Assembly: GCA_023399355.1 (NCBI GenBank)
Contig: JAEWQC010000278.1
Coordinates: 1-54,419 of the forward strand
Reading direction: 5' to 3'
Length of the DNA stretch: 54,419 nucleotides
DNA from: Bacillota bacterium
GTDB lineage: Bacteria > Bacillota > Clostridia > Acetivibrionales > DTU013
Positions 17,080 to 26,070 of the stretch are shown here, piece by piece. The notes under the pieces are model-generated. The model searched no databases, was not told the DNA's origin, and saw only the letters and a program-made list of their open reading frames with translations. The translations under genes were made by a program, and so were the position numbers. Numbering within the stretch: position 1 is the first letter of the stretch; each line of letters opens with the position of its first letter.

Positions 17080-17658
17080 TCAGTTAACAGACAGCAGATT
17101 TGATTCGCTGCAGTTCATACTCATTTCAAGAACGAAAGCAGCCATGACTTTGGGAGAAGTTTTCATGTCATCTTCAAGCCACTGTTGGATAGCTCCTATA
17201 CAGCCTGAAATAAGAAATGGCATAAGGTAATGCCTTCTCGCAGGATCCTGATTTTGTTCCAATACAGGGAAGGATTCTTTAATGACCTTCTTCAATCTCT
17301 CAACAAAGGCGTAGTCTCCGTCTGGCCCGAGCAAGATGCTGCATAATTGGGAATATTCGCTGATGTATTCAAAAATGTAATTGGTTAAGGAAAGGATATT
17401 TTCATTGTTGGAGCCCTTTGTAGAAAATTTTCCAAGTGCCTCGCTGAAATATAAGAACATCTCTGTCTCTACTTTTTCAACCATATCAAAAATGTCTTTG
17501 TAGTAAAGATAAAAAGTCGCACGGTTGACATCCACCAGCTCAGTCAGTTCCTTTACGGTGATCTTGTTGATTTTTTTTTCCGACATAAGCTTGGTCAGTC
17601 CCTGGAGCAGCAATTTTTTGGTTCTGCGTACACGCCTGTCCACATTATTTGCATTCAT
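17080..17658 (-). CDS. TetR-family repressor of the divergent MMPL transporter
   Basis: The 192-residue protein has an N-terminal TetR helix-turn-helix (about residues 12-58, KITVKELTELVDVNRATFYLYYKD). It also has an all-helical ligand-binding C-terminal half ending in the GCIGAIQQWLE motif of the C-terminal domain seen in DhaS-like members. AAGGGAG precedes the ATG. It is divergent from the MMPL transporter gene with a 173-base intergenic region full of inverted repeats. It most likely represses that gene and itself until a ligand binds. Confidence 0.88.
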   Translation of the reverse strand: MNANNVDRRVRRTKKLLLQGLTKLMSEKKINKITVKELTELVDVNRATFYLYYKDIFDMVEKVETEMFLYFSEALGKFSTKGSNNENILSLTNYIFEYISEYSQLCSILLGPDGDYAFVERLKKVIKESFPVLEQNQDPARRHYLMPFLISGCIGAIQQWLEDDMKTSPKVMAAFVLEMSMNCSESNLLSVN

Positions 17659-17706
17659 ATAAAAGTATCTCCCTTTATGAATTTTTCGTTAATATTTCAA
17701 CATATA

Positions 17707-17781
17707 TCGTTAAAGTGTCGATTATCAAACAAATGTATGATAAATTAACGATTGATTATTATATAACATCAAAATTATAAT
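17707..17781 (+). promoter_or_regulatory. Promoter and probable TetR operator of the MMPL gene
   Basis: TTGATT (17752-17757) and a consensus TATAAT (17776-17781), 18 bases apart, form a plus-strand promoter. Just upstream is a nested inverted repeat: TCGTTAA (17707) with TTAACGA (17745-17751), enclosing TATCA and TGATA. Its right end touches the -35 box, a good place for the divergent TetR protein to bind. Confidence 0.5.
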
Positions 17782-17831
17782 ATACATATGTCGATTAATC
17801 AACAGTTGTTTAGCGGAAGGGGAAGTATATT

Positions 17832-20800
17832 ATGCGGAAAATATTAAAATTCCGGTGGATTCTATTGGTTGTGTGGCTTGTTGTCACAGTACTGTTTACG
17901 ATATTCCAGCCCAATCTGAAACAGATCCTTAACCAAAATGGCGAGGTAACGGTGGGAGATAACGCACCTTCCAAGGTAGCATCAAGGATGCTGGAAAAAA
18001 TGGCTACCGCCAAAGGGGATTCACTAATTCTCGTATTTAATGATGAAAAGACACTTTCCGATAATGAAATGAAGGATATTGAGAAAGGGATTGATGAACT
18101 AAAGGCCGGCAAGGAAAAGCTTCAGATCACCAATATCATAGATCCCTTTGGAACACCGGACGCGCGTGATCAGTTGCTGTCGGAGGACAAAACAACCCTG
18201 CTTGTCCAGATTAATTATGAGAAGGGCACCCGGGAAAATCAAACCGTTATCGATGATTTCAACAATGCAATCAAGGATGTCGGAGTGCAGCACTATATAA
18301 CAGGAGAATTAGCTGTTACAAATGATTATTTGAACTCTGTCGGTAAAGGGGTGGATAAAAGTGCACTAATAACTGTTGTATTTATATTATTGGTGCTGAT
18401 CCTGATGTTCCGATCGGTGGTCACACCGTTTGTATCCCTTATATCCGTGGGAGTTTCCTATATCTGCTCCATGGGCATCATCGGCATATTGATCCATGCC
18501 TTCAACTTTCCGATTACAAGTCTGACACAAATGTTTATCATCATTGTGTTGTTCGGGATCGGAACAGACTACCATATCCTTCTTTTCAACAGATACAAGG
18601 AAGAACTTGGGAATGGCTTGTCAGTAGAGGAGGCCATTGCGGTAAGCTATAAGACTGCCGGCAAAACTATATTTTTCAGCGGGCTTACTGTTTTTATGGG
18701 TTTTGCGAGCCTTAGCTTCGTACAATTTCCGATCTATCGGTCGGCCAATGCTGTTGCAATAGGTATTGCAGTTCTTCTGACAGAAATGATGACATTGACA
18801 CCGATCATGATGAGGCTTTTGGCAGGAAAGCTGTTCTGGCCGTCCAAAAAGGCATCCGGTCATAAGGACAGCAAATTGTGGGAGAAAGTGACTGCTGCTT
18901 CCGTCAGACACCCTGTAATTTCCTTGTTCATAGTAGCTGCCATTCTTTCTCCAATAATAATATTCAACAGTCCCCGATTGTCTTTCGACAGCCTGAAGGA
19001 TCTGAGTCCGGATAATCCATCGGTACAGGGCTTCAGTCTTGTAAAGGATAAGTTCGGTGCAGGGAAGGCTATGCCTACGACAGTAGTGATTCAAAGCAAG
19101 GATGTCATGGACAACAACGAATCTTTGGCAGCACTGGACAACCTGACTGAAAAACTCAAAGAGCTTGATGGAATCAAGGAGGTGCTGGGACCTACCAGAC
19201 CGAAAGGGGAGATCATCAAGGACTTCTATACGAATGAGCAGACGAAAACAGTTGTGAGTGGATTGTCTGAAGCAAATGACGGTGTGGGAAAGATCAAGGA
19301 CGGATTGGATAAAATCAGGGACAATCTTTCCACTCCGGATTTTTCACAAGTGAGCGAATTATCTGCCGGGACCGGAAAGCTTCAGGATGGAATGGTTGCA
19401 ATGACCGAGGGACTCAAAAAAATCAATGATGGGATTGATCAGGGTGCCGGCGGTGCAGATAAGCTGGCTTCAGGAATTTCACAGCTAAAAACCGGTGTGA
19501 CAGGCTTGAATGAGGGACTAAAAACCATCTCCGGCAAGCTTGGCGAGATCAATAAGGGCTATATGGAGCTTGGCGGAGGATATAAAGCCATACCGGCCTC
19601 CATGGAACAGCTTAAGCAATTGATCGGCATGATGCAGGGAACTGTCGGAAAGATTGATGCAAAGCTGCCAAATGACCCGGACGTTGCAGCACTCAAGGCT
19701 ATGATCGTAAACCTGTCCTCCTCCCTGGACAAGATTTCTTCAGGGATGGATACTGCCAATGGAAATTATGATAAACTCACTTTGGGATTGACGCAGTTGA
19801 ACAATGGACTGAAAACCATGATCGACAATACAAGCCCCAAATCGCAGTTGGTTTTGGGAATCAGCCAGCTTGAGGAAGGCGCCGCGGCACTCTCAAAAGG
19901 TCTGAAGCAGGGAAGCGCCGGGCAAAAGACGGTTATTGAAAGTATGGCTCAATTGATTGCCGCCGAGGGAAAGGTCAAATCGGGACAGGATTCTCTGTAT
20001 AACGGGCTAAGCCAACTTGGTGGTGGGATGACCCAGTTGAAGGACGGCGTGAGCAAAAGCAGCGACGGATTAGCGGCGATTTCGGACGGAATCAATAAAA
20101 CCAATGATTTCCTGACGCAGCTTACAAATACAAAAAGTTTTTATATCCCGAAGGAAGCTTTTGAAAATGCGGATGTGACCAAAATGCTTGATGCATACAT
20201 GTCCAAGGATAGAAAGACAGCAAAAATCACTGTTGTGCTGGACTATGAACCATATTCCGACAAGGCAATCGGCCTGATTGACAAAATCAATGATACTATA
20301 GACAGCCAGCTTGATGGTACAAAGCTTTCCGGCGCAGAATACGGCATCTCGGGCGTAACCGCGCACTCCAATGATTTGAGCAGGATGGCAACTCATGATA
20401 TTACATTTACTGAAATTATCGTACTAATTGCGATATTCATCCTGCTGCTGCTGATTATAAGGTCCTTCTGGATTCCGGTATTTGTAGTGGGCTCGCTGGT
20501 GGTGGCCTATTACACCTCGCTTTCGGCGGTTGCCTTTCTATCGAAGCAGCTCTTTAGCAGCGCGCAGAATGGACTGTCGTGGAACGTGCCGTTTTTCTCC
20601 TTTATTGCAATAACGTCTCTTGGCGTGGATTACAGCATATTCCTTTTAAGACGGTTTAAAGAATATCCCGATCGTCCTGTAAAGGAAGCAATTGTTGCTG
20701 CAGCCAAAAATACCGGAGGGGTTGTTATCTCAGCAGCTATCATACTTTCGGGTACGTTTGCCACACTGTATCCGTCCAACCTGATTATCCTGATGGAACT

Positions 20801-20945
20801 GGCAATTGGCGTTGTGATAGGGTTGCTGCTGCTCAGCTTCGTATTGCTTCCGGTCGTGATACCGGCTTTGATTTCAATCACTGAAAAGGTCACAACAAAA
20901 GCACATACTGCTGATTCAAAATTAAAATTGCCTTTGGAAGGCTAA
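17832..20945 (+). CDS. MMPL/RND-family transporter with long repeat ectodomain
   Basis: The 1037-residue protein has two six-helix RND modules of the MMPL type. An N-terminal helix (ILLVVWLVVTVLFT) is followed by a first block with FGIGTDYHILLFNRYKEEL and a second with SLGVDYSIFLLRRFKE, the Asp-Tyr proton-relay motifs of the family. Between residues about 480 and 770 the second outer domain holds many G-L-x-x-I/L-x-x-G repeats (for example GLSQLGGGMTQLKDGVSK), like the stalk of YhgE/Pip-type proteins and predicted coiled coil. It probably exports a lipid or hydrophobic compound. It is divergent from a TetR repressor and ends in a terminator. Confidence 0.88.
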   Translation: MRKILKFRWILLVVWLVVTVLFTIFQPNLKQILNQNGEVTVGDNAPSKVASRMLEKMATAKGDSLILVFNDEKTLSDNEMKDIEKGIDELKAGKEKLQITNIIDPFGTPDARDQLLSEDKTTLLVQINYEKGTRENQTVIDDFNNAIKDVGVQHYITGELAVTNDYLNSVGKGVDKSALITVVFILLVLILMFRSVVTPFVSLISVGVSYICSMGIIGILIHAFNFPITSLTQMFIIIVLFGIGTDYHILLFNRYKEELGNGLSVEEAIAVSYKTAGKTIFFSGLTVFMGFASLSFVQFPIYRSANAVAIGIAVLLTEMMTLTPIMMRLLAGKLFWPSKKASGHKDSKLWEKVTAASVRHPVISLFIVAAILSPIIIFNSPRLSFDSLKDLSPDNPSVQGFSLVKDKFGAGKAMPTTVVIQSKDVMDNNESLAALDNLTEKLKELDGIKEVLGPTRPKGEIIKDFYTNEQTKTVVSGLSEANDGVGKIKDGLDKIRDNLSTPDFSQVSELSAGTGKLQDGMVAMTEGLKKINDGIDQGAGGADKLASGISQLKTGVTGLNEGLKTISGKLGEINKGYMELGGGYKAIPASMEQLKQLIGMMQGTVGKIDAKLPNDPDVAALKAMIVNLSSSLDKISSGMDTANGNYDKLTLGLTQLNNGLKTMIDNTSPKSQLVLGISQLEEGAAALSKGLKQGSAGQKTVIESMAQLIAAEGKVKSGQDSLYNGLSQLGGGMTQLKDGVSKSSDGLAAISDGINKTNDFLTQLTNTKSFYIPKEAFENADVTKMLDAYMSKDRKTAKITVVLDYEPYSDKAIGLIDKINDTIDSQLDGTKLSGAEYGISGVTAHSNDLSRMATHDITFTEIIVLIAIFILLLLIIRSFWIPVFVVGSLVVAYYTSLSAVAFLSKQLFSSAQNGLSWNVPFFSFIAITSLGVDYSIFLLRRFKEYPDRPVKEAIVAAAKNTGGVVISAAIILSGTFATLYPSNLIILMELAIGVVIGLLLLSFVLLPVVIPALISITEKVTTKAHTADSKLKLPLEG

Positions 20946-20981
20946 CAGGACCGGAAAGAGGTTTCCATACACTTGTAAAGA

Positions 20982-21023
20982 CCCTTGAAGTGCCGCAAAA
21001 AGCGAGCTTCAAGGGCCTTTTTT
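20982..21023 (+). terminator. MMPL gene terminator
   Basis: CCCTTGAAG (20982-20990) and CTTCAAGGG (21007-21015) form a perfect 9-bp stem with a 16-base loop, followed by CC and TTTTTT (21018-21023). It lies 37 bases past the MMPL stop. Confidence 0.85.
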
Positions 21024-21162
21024 ATGTCAATTCGATTGACGGCAAGATTACTTTTCCGTCAAAAAACAGAGTGAATAAAACTGAATTTCTACAGGCAAAC
21101 TTACATCCATGGTTTTAAGGAGTTAGAGCAGTTACTATTTTAACGGAAATGGGGATAAGTTC

Positions 21163-22559
21163 ATGTCAGGTATTTTCAAAACAAAGTCCATTGATACGCT
21201 ATTACAGGAATCCGGAGGCGAAGCAGGCAATTCGCTGAAAAAAACCCTGGGTGCATTTGAATTAACCATGCTTGGGATAGGTGCAATCATAGGCACAGGC
21301 ATATTTGTACTCACAGGTGTTGCTGCCGCCAAATATTCGGGACCCGCTCTGATTCTTTCGTTTGTACTTTCCGGGTTGGCGTGCGCGTTTGCTGCATTGT
21401 GCTATGCCGAGTTTGCCGCCATGGTTCCTGTTGCCGGCAGTGCCTATACATATGCGTACACGGCATTAGGTGAGATTTGGGCATGGATAATAGGCTGGGA
21501 CCTTATTCTCGAATATGCTGTTGCCATTGGTGCTGTGGCAATTGGATGGTCAGGGTATATTACAAGTCTGCTGGAATCCGTCGGGGTGTATCTTCCGGCG
21601 GCCCTGGTCAATGCTCCTGGTGTTAAGGGCGGATTTTTCAATCTTCCTGCGGTTATCATCATCACGCTTATAGCAGCACTTTGATTAAAGGCGTTAAAGA
21701 AAGTGCTGTAACGAATAATATTATTGTTGGAATTAAAATGCTTGTAGTTTTACTGTTTATAGCCATTGGTATATTCCATATAAACCCTGCAAATTGGCAT
21801 CCTTTTATGCCCTATGGCTGGAATGGCGTATTTACGGGGGCCTCGATCGTATTCTTTGCATATATAGGTTTTGATGCGGTTTCAACAGCCGCGGAAGAGG
21901 TCAGGAATCCTCAGAGGGATCTTCCCAGAGGGATTATTATTTCTCTTATAATTTGTACGGCTCTATATATTGTGGTATCCGCAATACTGACAGGGATGGT
22001 ACCCTATATGAAATATGCGGATACTTCGGCACCGGTTGCTTTTGCTCTCCGGCAGATCGGAATCAATTGGGGATCGGCACTTGTATCGGTAGGGGCAGTA
22101 TGTGGAATTACATCGGTACTTCTTGTGATGATGTTTGGTCAGACACGTGTACTATTTGCCATGTCCAGAGACGGCCTGCTGCCAAAGGTATTCGGCAGTG
22201 TTCATCCCACGTTTGGCACCCCTGCAAAAAGTACGATTTTTGTTGGGGTTGTAACTGCTTTTGTCGCAGGATTTATGCCAATAGGCGAAGTGGCTGAATT
22301 GACGAATATTGGAACATTGGCTGCGTTTATAGTCGTATCAGCAGCAGTAATCGTTTTGAGGAAAAAAAGACCTGAATTGGAGAGGTCCTTCAAATGTCCC
22401 GGAGTTCCTGTTATTCCAGCCTTAGCCATCCTATTTTGTGCATTTCTTATTTATAAATTGCCTGTGATTACTCATTGGAGGTTTATTATCTGGATATTAA
22501 CCGGCTTTGTCGTATATTTCCTTTATGGAAGGAAACATAGTGCCTTATATGAGGTATAG
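21163..22559 (+). pseudogene. Amino acid permease (APC, cationic amino acid type) with one frameshift
   Basis: Two adjacent frames together give one APC-superfamily permease of about 465 residues. The first (21163-21684) has the signature LGIGAIIGTGIFVLTGVAA and ends at TGA after LIAAL. The second continues from 21681 with IKGVKESAVTNNIIVGIK and includes FFAYIGFDAVSTAAEEVRNP. At the junction the DNA reads CACTTTGATTAAA. One extra T would restore L-L-I-K-G-V and join the frames, so a single-base loss in a T run is the cause. It may be a true inactivating mutation or a homopolymer sequencing error. Everything else looks intact. Confidence 0.85.
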
Positions 22560-22761
22560 AGAAGAAATATTTATTTCCCAAAAAGGCTTCTTCGGATTTT
22601 TTTACCTGTGGAATTGGATATATCTATATGTAAATATCTGTCGTCTGACAGAAATCACCTCAATTATGGGAAATAACTCAACGAAATGACGTTTTATGTC
22701 GAAATATAATATATACCATGAATAAATGCACAAAATCTATAAATTCTGGAAGGAAGCATGA

Positions 22762-23562
22762 ATGAAAAGAACGCAATCAATGGATGAAATTTTAACTTCA
22801 TGGACTAGATGCATGAAAGCAGGACTGGCAAATTCAGCTGCTGCTTCAATGACCTATGTAAACGAGAATGCCCTGGAAACTGCATTGCAGGAAAGCAAAC
22901 TACTGGTGTCTTTATTTGAAAGCCTTGGAAAGGAATTTGACGATTTGGCCATACAAAACAGATCGGTATTTTTATTAATCAATTCCGAAGGGCTGCTTTT
23001 AAAAAAAAAATGTTCAGGCGAGCAAAACAAAAAGACAGAGCTATCAGCGATTAAGGCGGGCATGTCTTTTGTCGAGGGAACCTGCGGAACCAATGCAATC
23101 GCTTTGTCCATAAAACTGAAAAAACCGGTTTATACCATGCCCATACATCACTATTGCGATTTTTTGAAATGTTTTTATTTATATACAGTCCCGCTTAATG
23201 TTAATGGAACTGCAGTAGGATATCTGGCAGTGTGCAGTTTGAATAAAGCGATTAAAACGGAACTTATGGTAATTATTGAACTGACAGCTTATAAAATAGT
23301 GCAGGAGTTTAAAACAAAAGAAATGAGTCTGACTTTACCAGTCGGCAACGAACTTAGATTTAATGAAAGACAGTTGGATATTTTAAAACTCCTGGCGATG
23401 GGACTGCCGGATAAAATTATTGCTCTTGAAAAAGGCATTACGTTGAATACTGTTAAATATCATAAAAAAAATATATTTAAGAAGCTGGGTGTAGAATGTT
23501 CCGTACAAGCGATCATCAAATGTTTAAAATTGAATGTATTGTCCATTGATGAAATCAATTGA
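22762..23562 (+). CDS. GAF-LuxR type transcriptional regulator
   Basis: The 266-residue protein begins with an ILTSWTRCMKAGL segment like the N-terminus of AcoR/DhaR-type activators. A GAF-like domain follows (about residues 45-180, with GMSFVEGTCGTNAIALS) and then a LuxR helix-turn-helix (about 205-260, FNERQLDILKLLAMGLPDKIIALEKGITLNTVKYH). It thus joins the sensor half of a sigma-54 activator to a different DNA-binding domain, without an AAA+ domain. It lies at the left edge of the second biosynthetic region, and its 3' end overlaps the convergent BtrH-like gene by 8 bases. It may control that region. Its ligand is unknown. Confidence 0.8.
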   Translation: MKRTQSMDEILTSWTRCMKAGLANSAAASMTYVNENALETALQESKLLVSLFESLGKEFDDLAIQNRSVFLLINSEGLLLKKKCSGEQNKKTELSAIKAGMSFVEGTCGTNAIALSIKLKKPVYTMPIHHYCDFLKCFYLYTVPLNVNGTAVGYLAVCSLNKAIKTELMVIIELTAYKIVQEFKTKEMSLTLPVGNELRFNERQLDILKLLAMGLPDKIIALEKGITLNTVKYHKKNIFKKLGVECSVQAIIKCLKLNVLSIDEIN

Positions 23563-24544
23563 TATCTATACAGATGTTTTCTATTAAGGTATCCCACATT
23601 TCTATTTCTTCAGAAAATAAGCGCTTGCAGGCATCATTAACATCAGCTATTTTTCTGCTTCTATCAGTCTTTAATTTGTAAACGATTAAAAGCTGAGACC
23701 GAACTATCAACCATCCGTTTTGCAGTTTCCCGCTTCTTTGAACAAGTTGATTGATCAACTCGCTATCACAATATTCATTTAGTTTCAGTCGGAATAAAAT
23801 TCCGTTAGCTTTATGCCGATTCGAGATTTGGTAGAGATGTATTGCGATGACATCACGCCGTCTGCTCTTGTCAAAATCTTCGTCAGCCAATAACCAGAAA
23901 GGATCTGTTTTCATAGTGCTGAGTTCTTCGACAAGTCTTTTTGCATTGCTTACAACATCATTTATAGAAAGGATATAGGGTCGGATAGGACTTGCTATTT
24001 TCAGGATATCACCATGGGGATCCAGATTACAATTTTTAATTGCCGATAGAAAACGTTCCTCAGGTATTTCATGTGCATCATACCCGGAATTATCCTCGTC
24101 AAAAGCATAAAAAACTTTTTTTTCATCGTCAAAACCATCAATTACAGCAGTATGGTGCCAATGATTTACTCCAAAACTCATGCTGTTGGGCAGCCAGTAA
24201 AACAGATCCACACCTACCTGTATGATTTCTTTTTGAAGGATAAGAGTTTTTAGTATTTCAAGGCAGTTCTCTTCATCTCTGAAATGAAGGGGTTGATATG
24301 TAAAAATCCCTTGCAGATATTGTTCCCGGAACATTCTCATTGGCTGGAGACAAAGATGGTTAAATAATGTACTGTTTTCATCGGGACCTGCTGTTCCCCA
24401 CAACTGAACATCGTAATGATAATCATTCAGGTATGGGGATATCTTGTAACTTGGTTCAATAGATGTTAATATAGTGAGAATTTTGTTATAATAACAGGTT
24501 ATCCAATAATCATTAAAGGGTTTTAAACCTAAACGTACCAACAT
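23555..24544 (-). CDS. BtrH-like acyltransferase/cysteine-hydrolase-fold protein 2
   Basis: The 329-residue protein has the BtrH_N-like pattern. An early Cys17 lies in NDYWITCYYNKIL, and His residues in VNHWHHTAVIDGFDDEK lead into a beta strand and FDED. The C-terminal half is helical and ends with RLFSEEIEMWDTLIENI. The frame opens at a TTG at 24589, but the ATG at 24544 has AAGGAGGG 7 bases before it. It is the only biosynthetic-type gene here on the minus strand and is divergent from the ROK kinase gene. By analogy it could move an acyl group from an ACP to an amine, but its Cys and His may also serve hydrolysis. The family assignment rests on pattern, not a search. Confidence 0.55.
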   Translation of the reverse strand: MLVRLGLKPFNDYWITCYYNKILTILTSIEPSYKISPYLNDYHYDVQLWGTAGPDENSTLFNHLCLQPMRMFREQYLQGIFTYQPLHFRDEENCLEILKTLILQKEIIQVGVDLFYWLPNSMSFGVNHWHHTAVIDGFDDEKKVFYAFDEDNSGYDAHEIPEERFLSAIKNCNLDPHGDILKIASPIRPYILSINDVVSNAKRLVEELSTMKTDPFWLLADEDFDKSRRRDVIAIHLYQISNRHKANGILFRLKLNEYCDSELINQLVQRSGKLQNGWLIVRSQLLIVYKLKTDRSRKIADVNDACKRLFSEEIEMWDTLIENICIDIN

Positions 24545-24723
24545 TCTAAAGCCCTCCTTGCCTATTGCAATATCTTTATTATCTGACAAACATATAGTAA
24601 AAGCAAGAAAATATTACAGAATAAATTAATAATGGAAGCTTTTCAAAATTATATTTACAATAATGAAATAATATGGTAAATTTATGGTATTGTCATAAAA
24701 AGGTATATTGAGGTGAGGCTTTT

Positions 24724-25764
24724 GTGGAATATTGTATAGGTATTGATATTGGAGGCACAAATATAAAGATCGGGTTGTTCGAAGTAATAAACCGGAAAAG
24801 CCATCACATATCGTTACTACAAATAGAGAGCCTGCCAACAAAAGATAATGTGGGCAATATGACCAGATTTATTATAAAAATATCAAAAAGTGTAAAAAAA
24901 ATCTGTGAATATCAGCAGATCAGTGTGAAAGATATTTGTTCCATAGGGATGGGATTACCAGGGGATACGGACTATTCTGAGCCACAAAATCCAAAAGTAA
25001 CACGAAGTAACCCGAACCTTAATTTTATCGTAGGAAAAAGTGCAGAAGAAATACGCAGGGATTTGGTTAAAAATATTGGTCTCAATGAAGAAATACGACT
25101 TTCATTATATAATGATGTAATAGCAGCCTCAATAGCAGAAATCAAAACAGGAAGCCTGTCAGATAATAAAGAAAGAGCAGCAGTAGTGATGATCGGGACA
25201 GCAATTGGATGTAGTCTGGTTGATGAAAATGGCGAAATATTTGAAAAGGAAAAGTCAATCAGAGAAATGAGCACATATGCAGTTGCTGATGAAAATGGAC
25301 GATTTCCTGAAAGTCCGGAAGATATGCATTATTTTGATTGTCCTTGTATGGGACCGCTAGCCAACAAAATCAAAGCATTATTAAAATCAAGACTGAATTC
25401 TTCTACCTGTCCTGATTGGTTAAAAAGAGAATTCCCGGATGAAAAATCGATAGAAGCCATAGATAGTAATTATGGCATCAGATTCGTGGAATATTTAAAA
25501 TTGGAATTAAGCAATCCAGCGTATGGGGATTTCTTTATAAATATTTTTAGTGATTTTAGAAAATATTTAGTCCAGGGAATCATTAGGTTGTGTAACAAAC
25601 ATGCACTTGCTAAGATATCGATAGGGGGAGGCTTGTTTGAGTCCGAAGATGCTTTGTTTTTTGAACCTGTAAGAGAAAGCTTGGAAAAGTCGGGTATTCG
25701 ATTGGTTAAAGCTTTAAAACATTCGGGTGTATACGGCAATGCTCTGGCAGGGTTGAATTTATAG
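24724..25764 (+). CDS. ROK-family sugar kinase-like protein
   Basis: The 346-residue protein starts with the ATP phosphate motif CIGIDIGGTNIKIGLF, has MGLPGDTDY and a NDVIAAS catalytic-Asp segment, and ends with ISIGGGLFES. These are marks of the ROK/actin-like kinase fold. The usual C-x-C-G-x-x-G-C-x-E zinc motif is not complete; FDCPCMGPLANK stands in its place. The GTG start at 24724 has GAGGTGAGG upstream. ROK members phosphorylate hexoses or N-acetylhexosamines. Here, near a glycosyltransferase-like and a nucleotidyltransferase-fold gene, it may prepare a sugar for the second biosynthetic region. It is followed by a very long palindrome. Confidence 0.75.
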   Translation: MEYCIGIDIGGTNIKIGLFEVINRKSHHISLLQIESLPTKDNVGNMTRFIIKISKSVKKICEYQQISVKDICSIGMGLPGDTDYSEPQNPKVTRSNPNLNFIVGKSAEEIRRDLVKNIGLNEEIRLSLYNDVIAASIAEIKTGSLSDNKERAAVVMIGTAIGCSLVDENGEIFEKEKSIREMSTYAVADENGRFPESPEDMHYFDCPCMGPLANKIKALLKSRLNSSTCPDWLKREFPDEKSIEAIDSNYGIRFVEYLKLELSNPAYGDFFINIFSDFRKYLVQGIIRLCNKHALAKISIGGGLFESEDALFFEPVRESLEKSGIRLVKALKHSGVYGNALAGLNL

Positions 25765-25833
25765 GGGCATAAGGTTTGCATAAGTGCCTCTTTATTGAAC
25801 TTTATTGTAAACTATACAGGTTTATACTTTACA

Positions 25834-25897
25834 AAGTATTCATAAAATGTAGAAAAACTACCTTATTAGGTAGTTTTTCTACATTTTATGAATACTT
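25834..25897. repeat. Perfect 30-bp inverted repeat (64-base palindrome), probable bidirectional terminator
   Basis: The left arm 25834-25863 is an exact reverse complement of the right arm 25868-25897, with a 4-base loop TATT. The inner part, AAAAACTACCT/AGGTAGTTTTT, is a classic two-way terminator. The outer 19 bp (AAGTATTCATAAAATGT region) extend it far beyond the usual length. It lies 70 bases after the ROK kinase gene. Confidence 0.85.
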
Positions 25898-25996
25898 ATA
25901 ATGACTTATTACTACACTTAAATACAATAGTAAAATGCTGGATTATTAGCTAAAATACTAAATACAAGAAATTTCATAAATGGATTTTATTAATGA

Positions 25997-26053
25997 CACT
26001 TCAATTTATAGTAGACAATTCAAATTAAAGTAGACATTTCAATATAAAGTAAA
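25997..26053. repeat. Three tandem 19-bp direct repeats
   Basis: Three adjacent units of 19 bp (25997-26015, 26016-26034, 26035-26053) share the pattern CAnTTCAAWTTAWAGTAGA with two to five differences between units. They end 17 bases before the ABC ATPase start codon. They could be binding sites for a regulator of that operon or the end of a lost insertion sequence with multiple terminal repeats. Confidence 0.75.
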
Positions 26054-26070
26054 TGAGAGAAGGGTGCTTA

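Noticed and set aside
25997..26053. CRISPR array
   Set aside because: The 19-bp units are directly adjacent with no spacers, and there are no cas genes.
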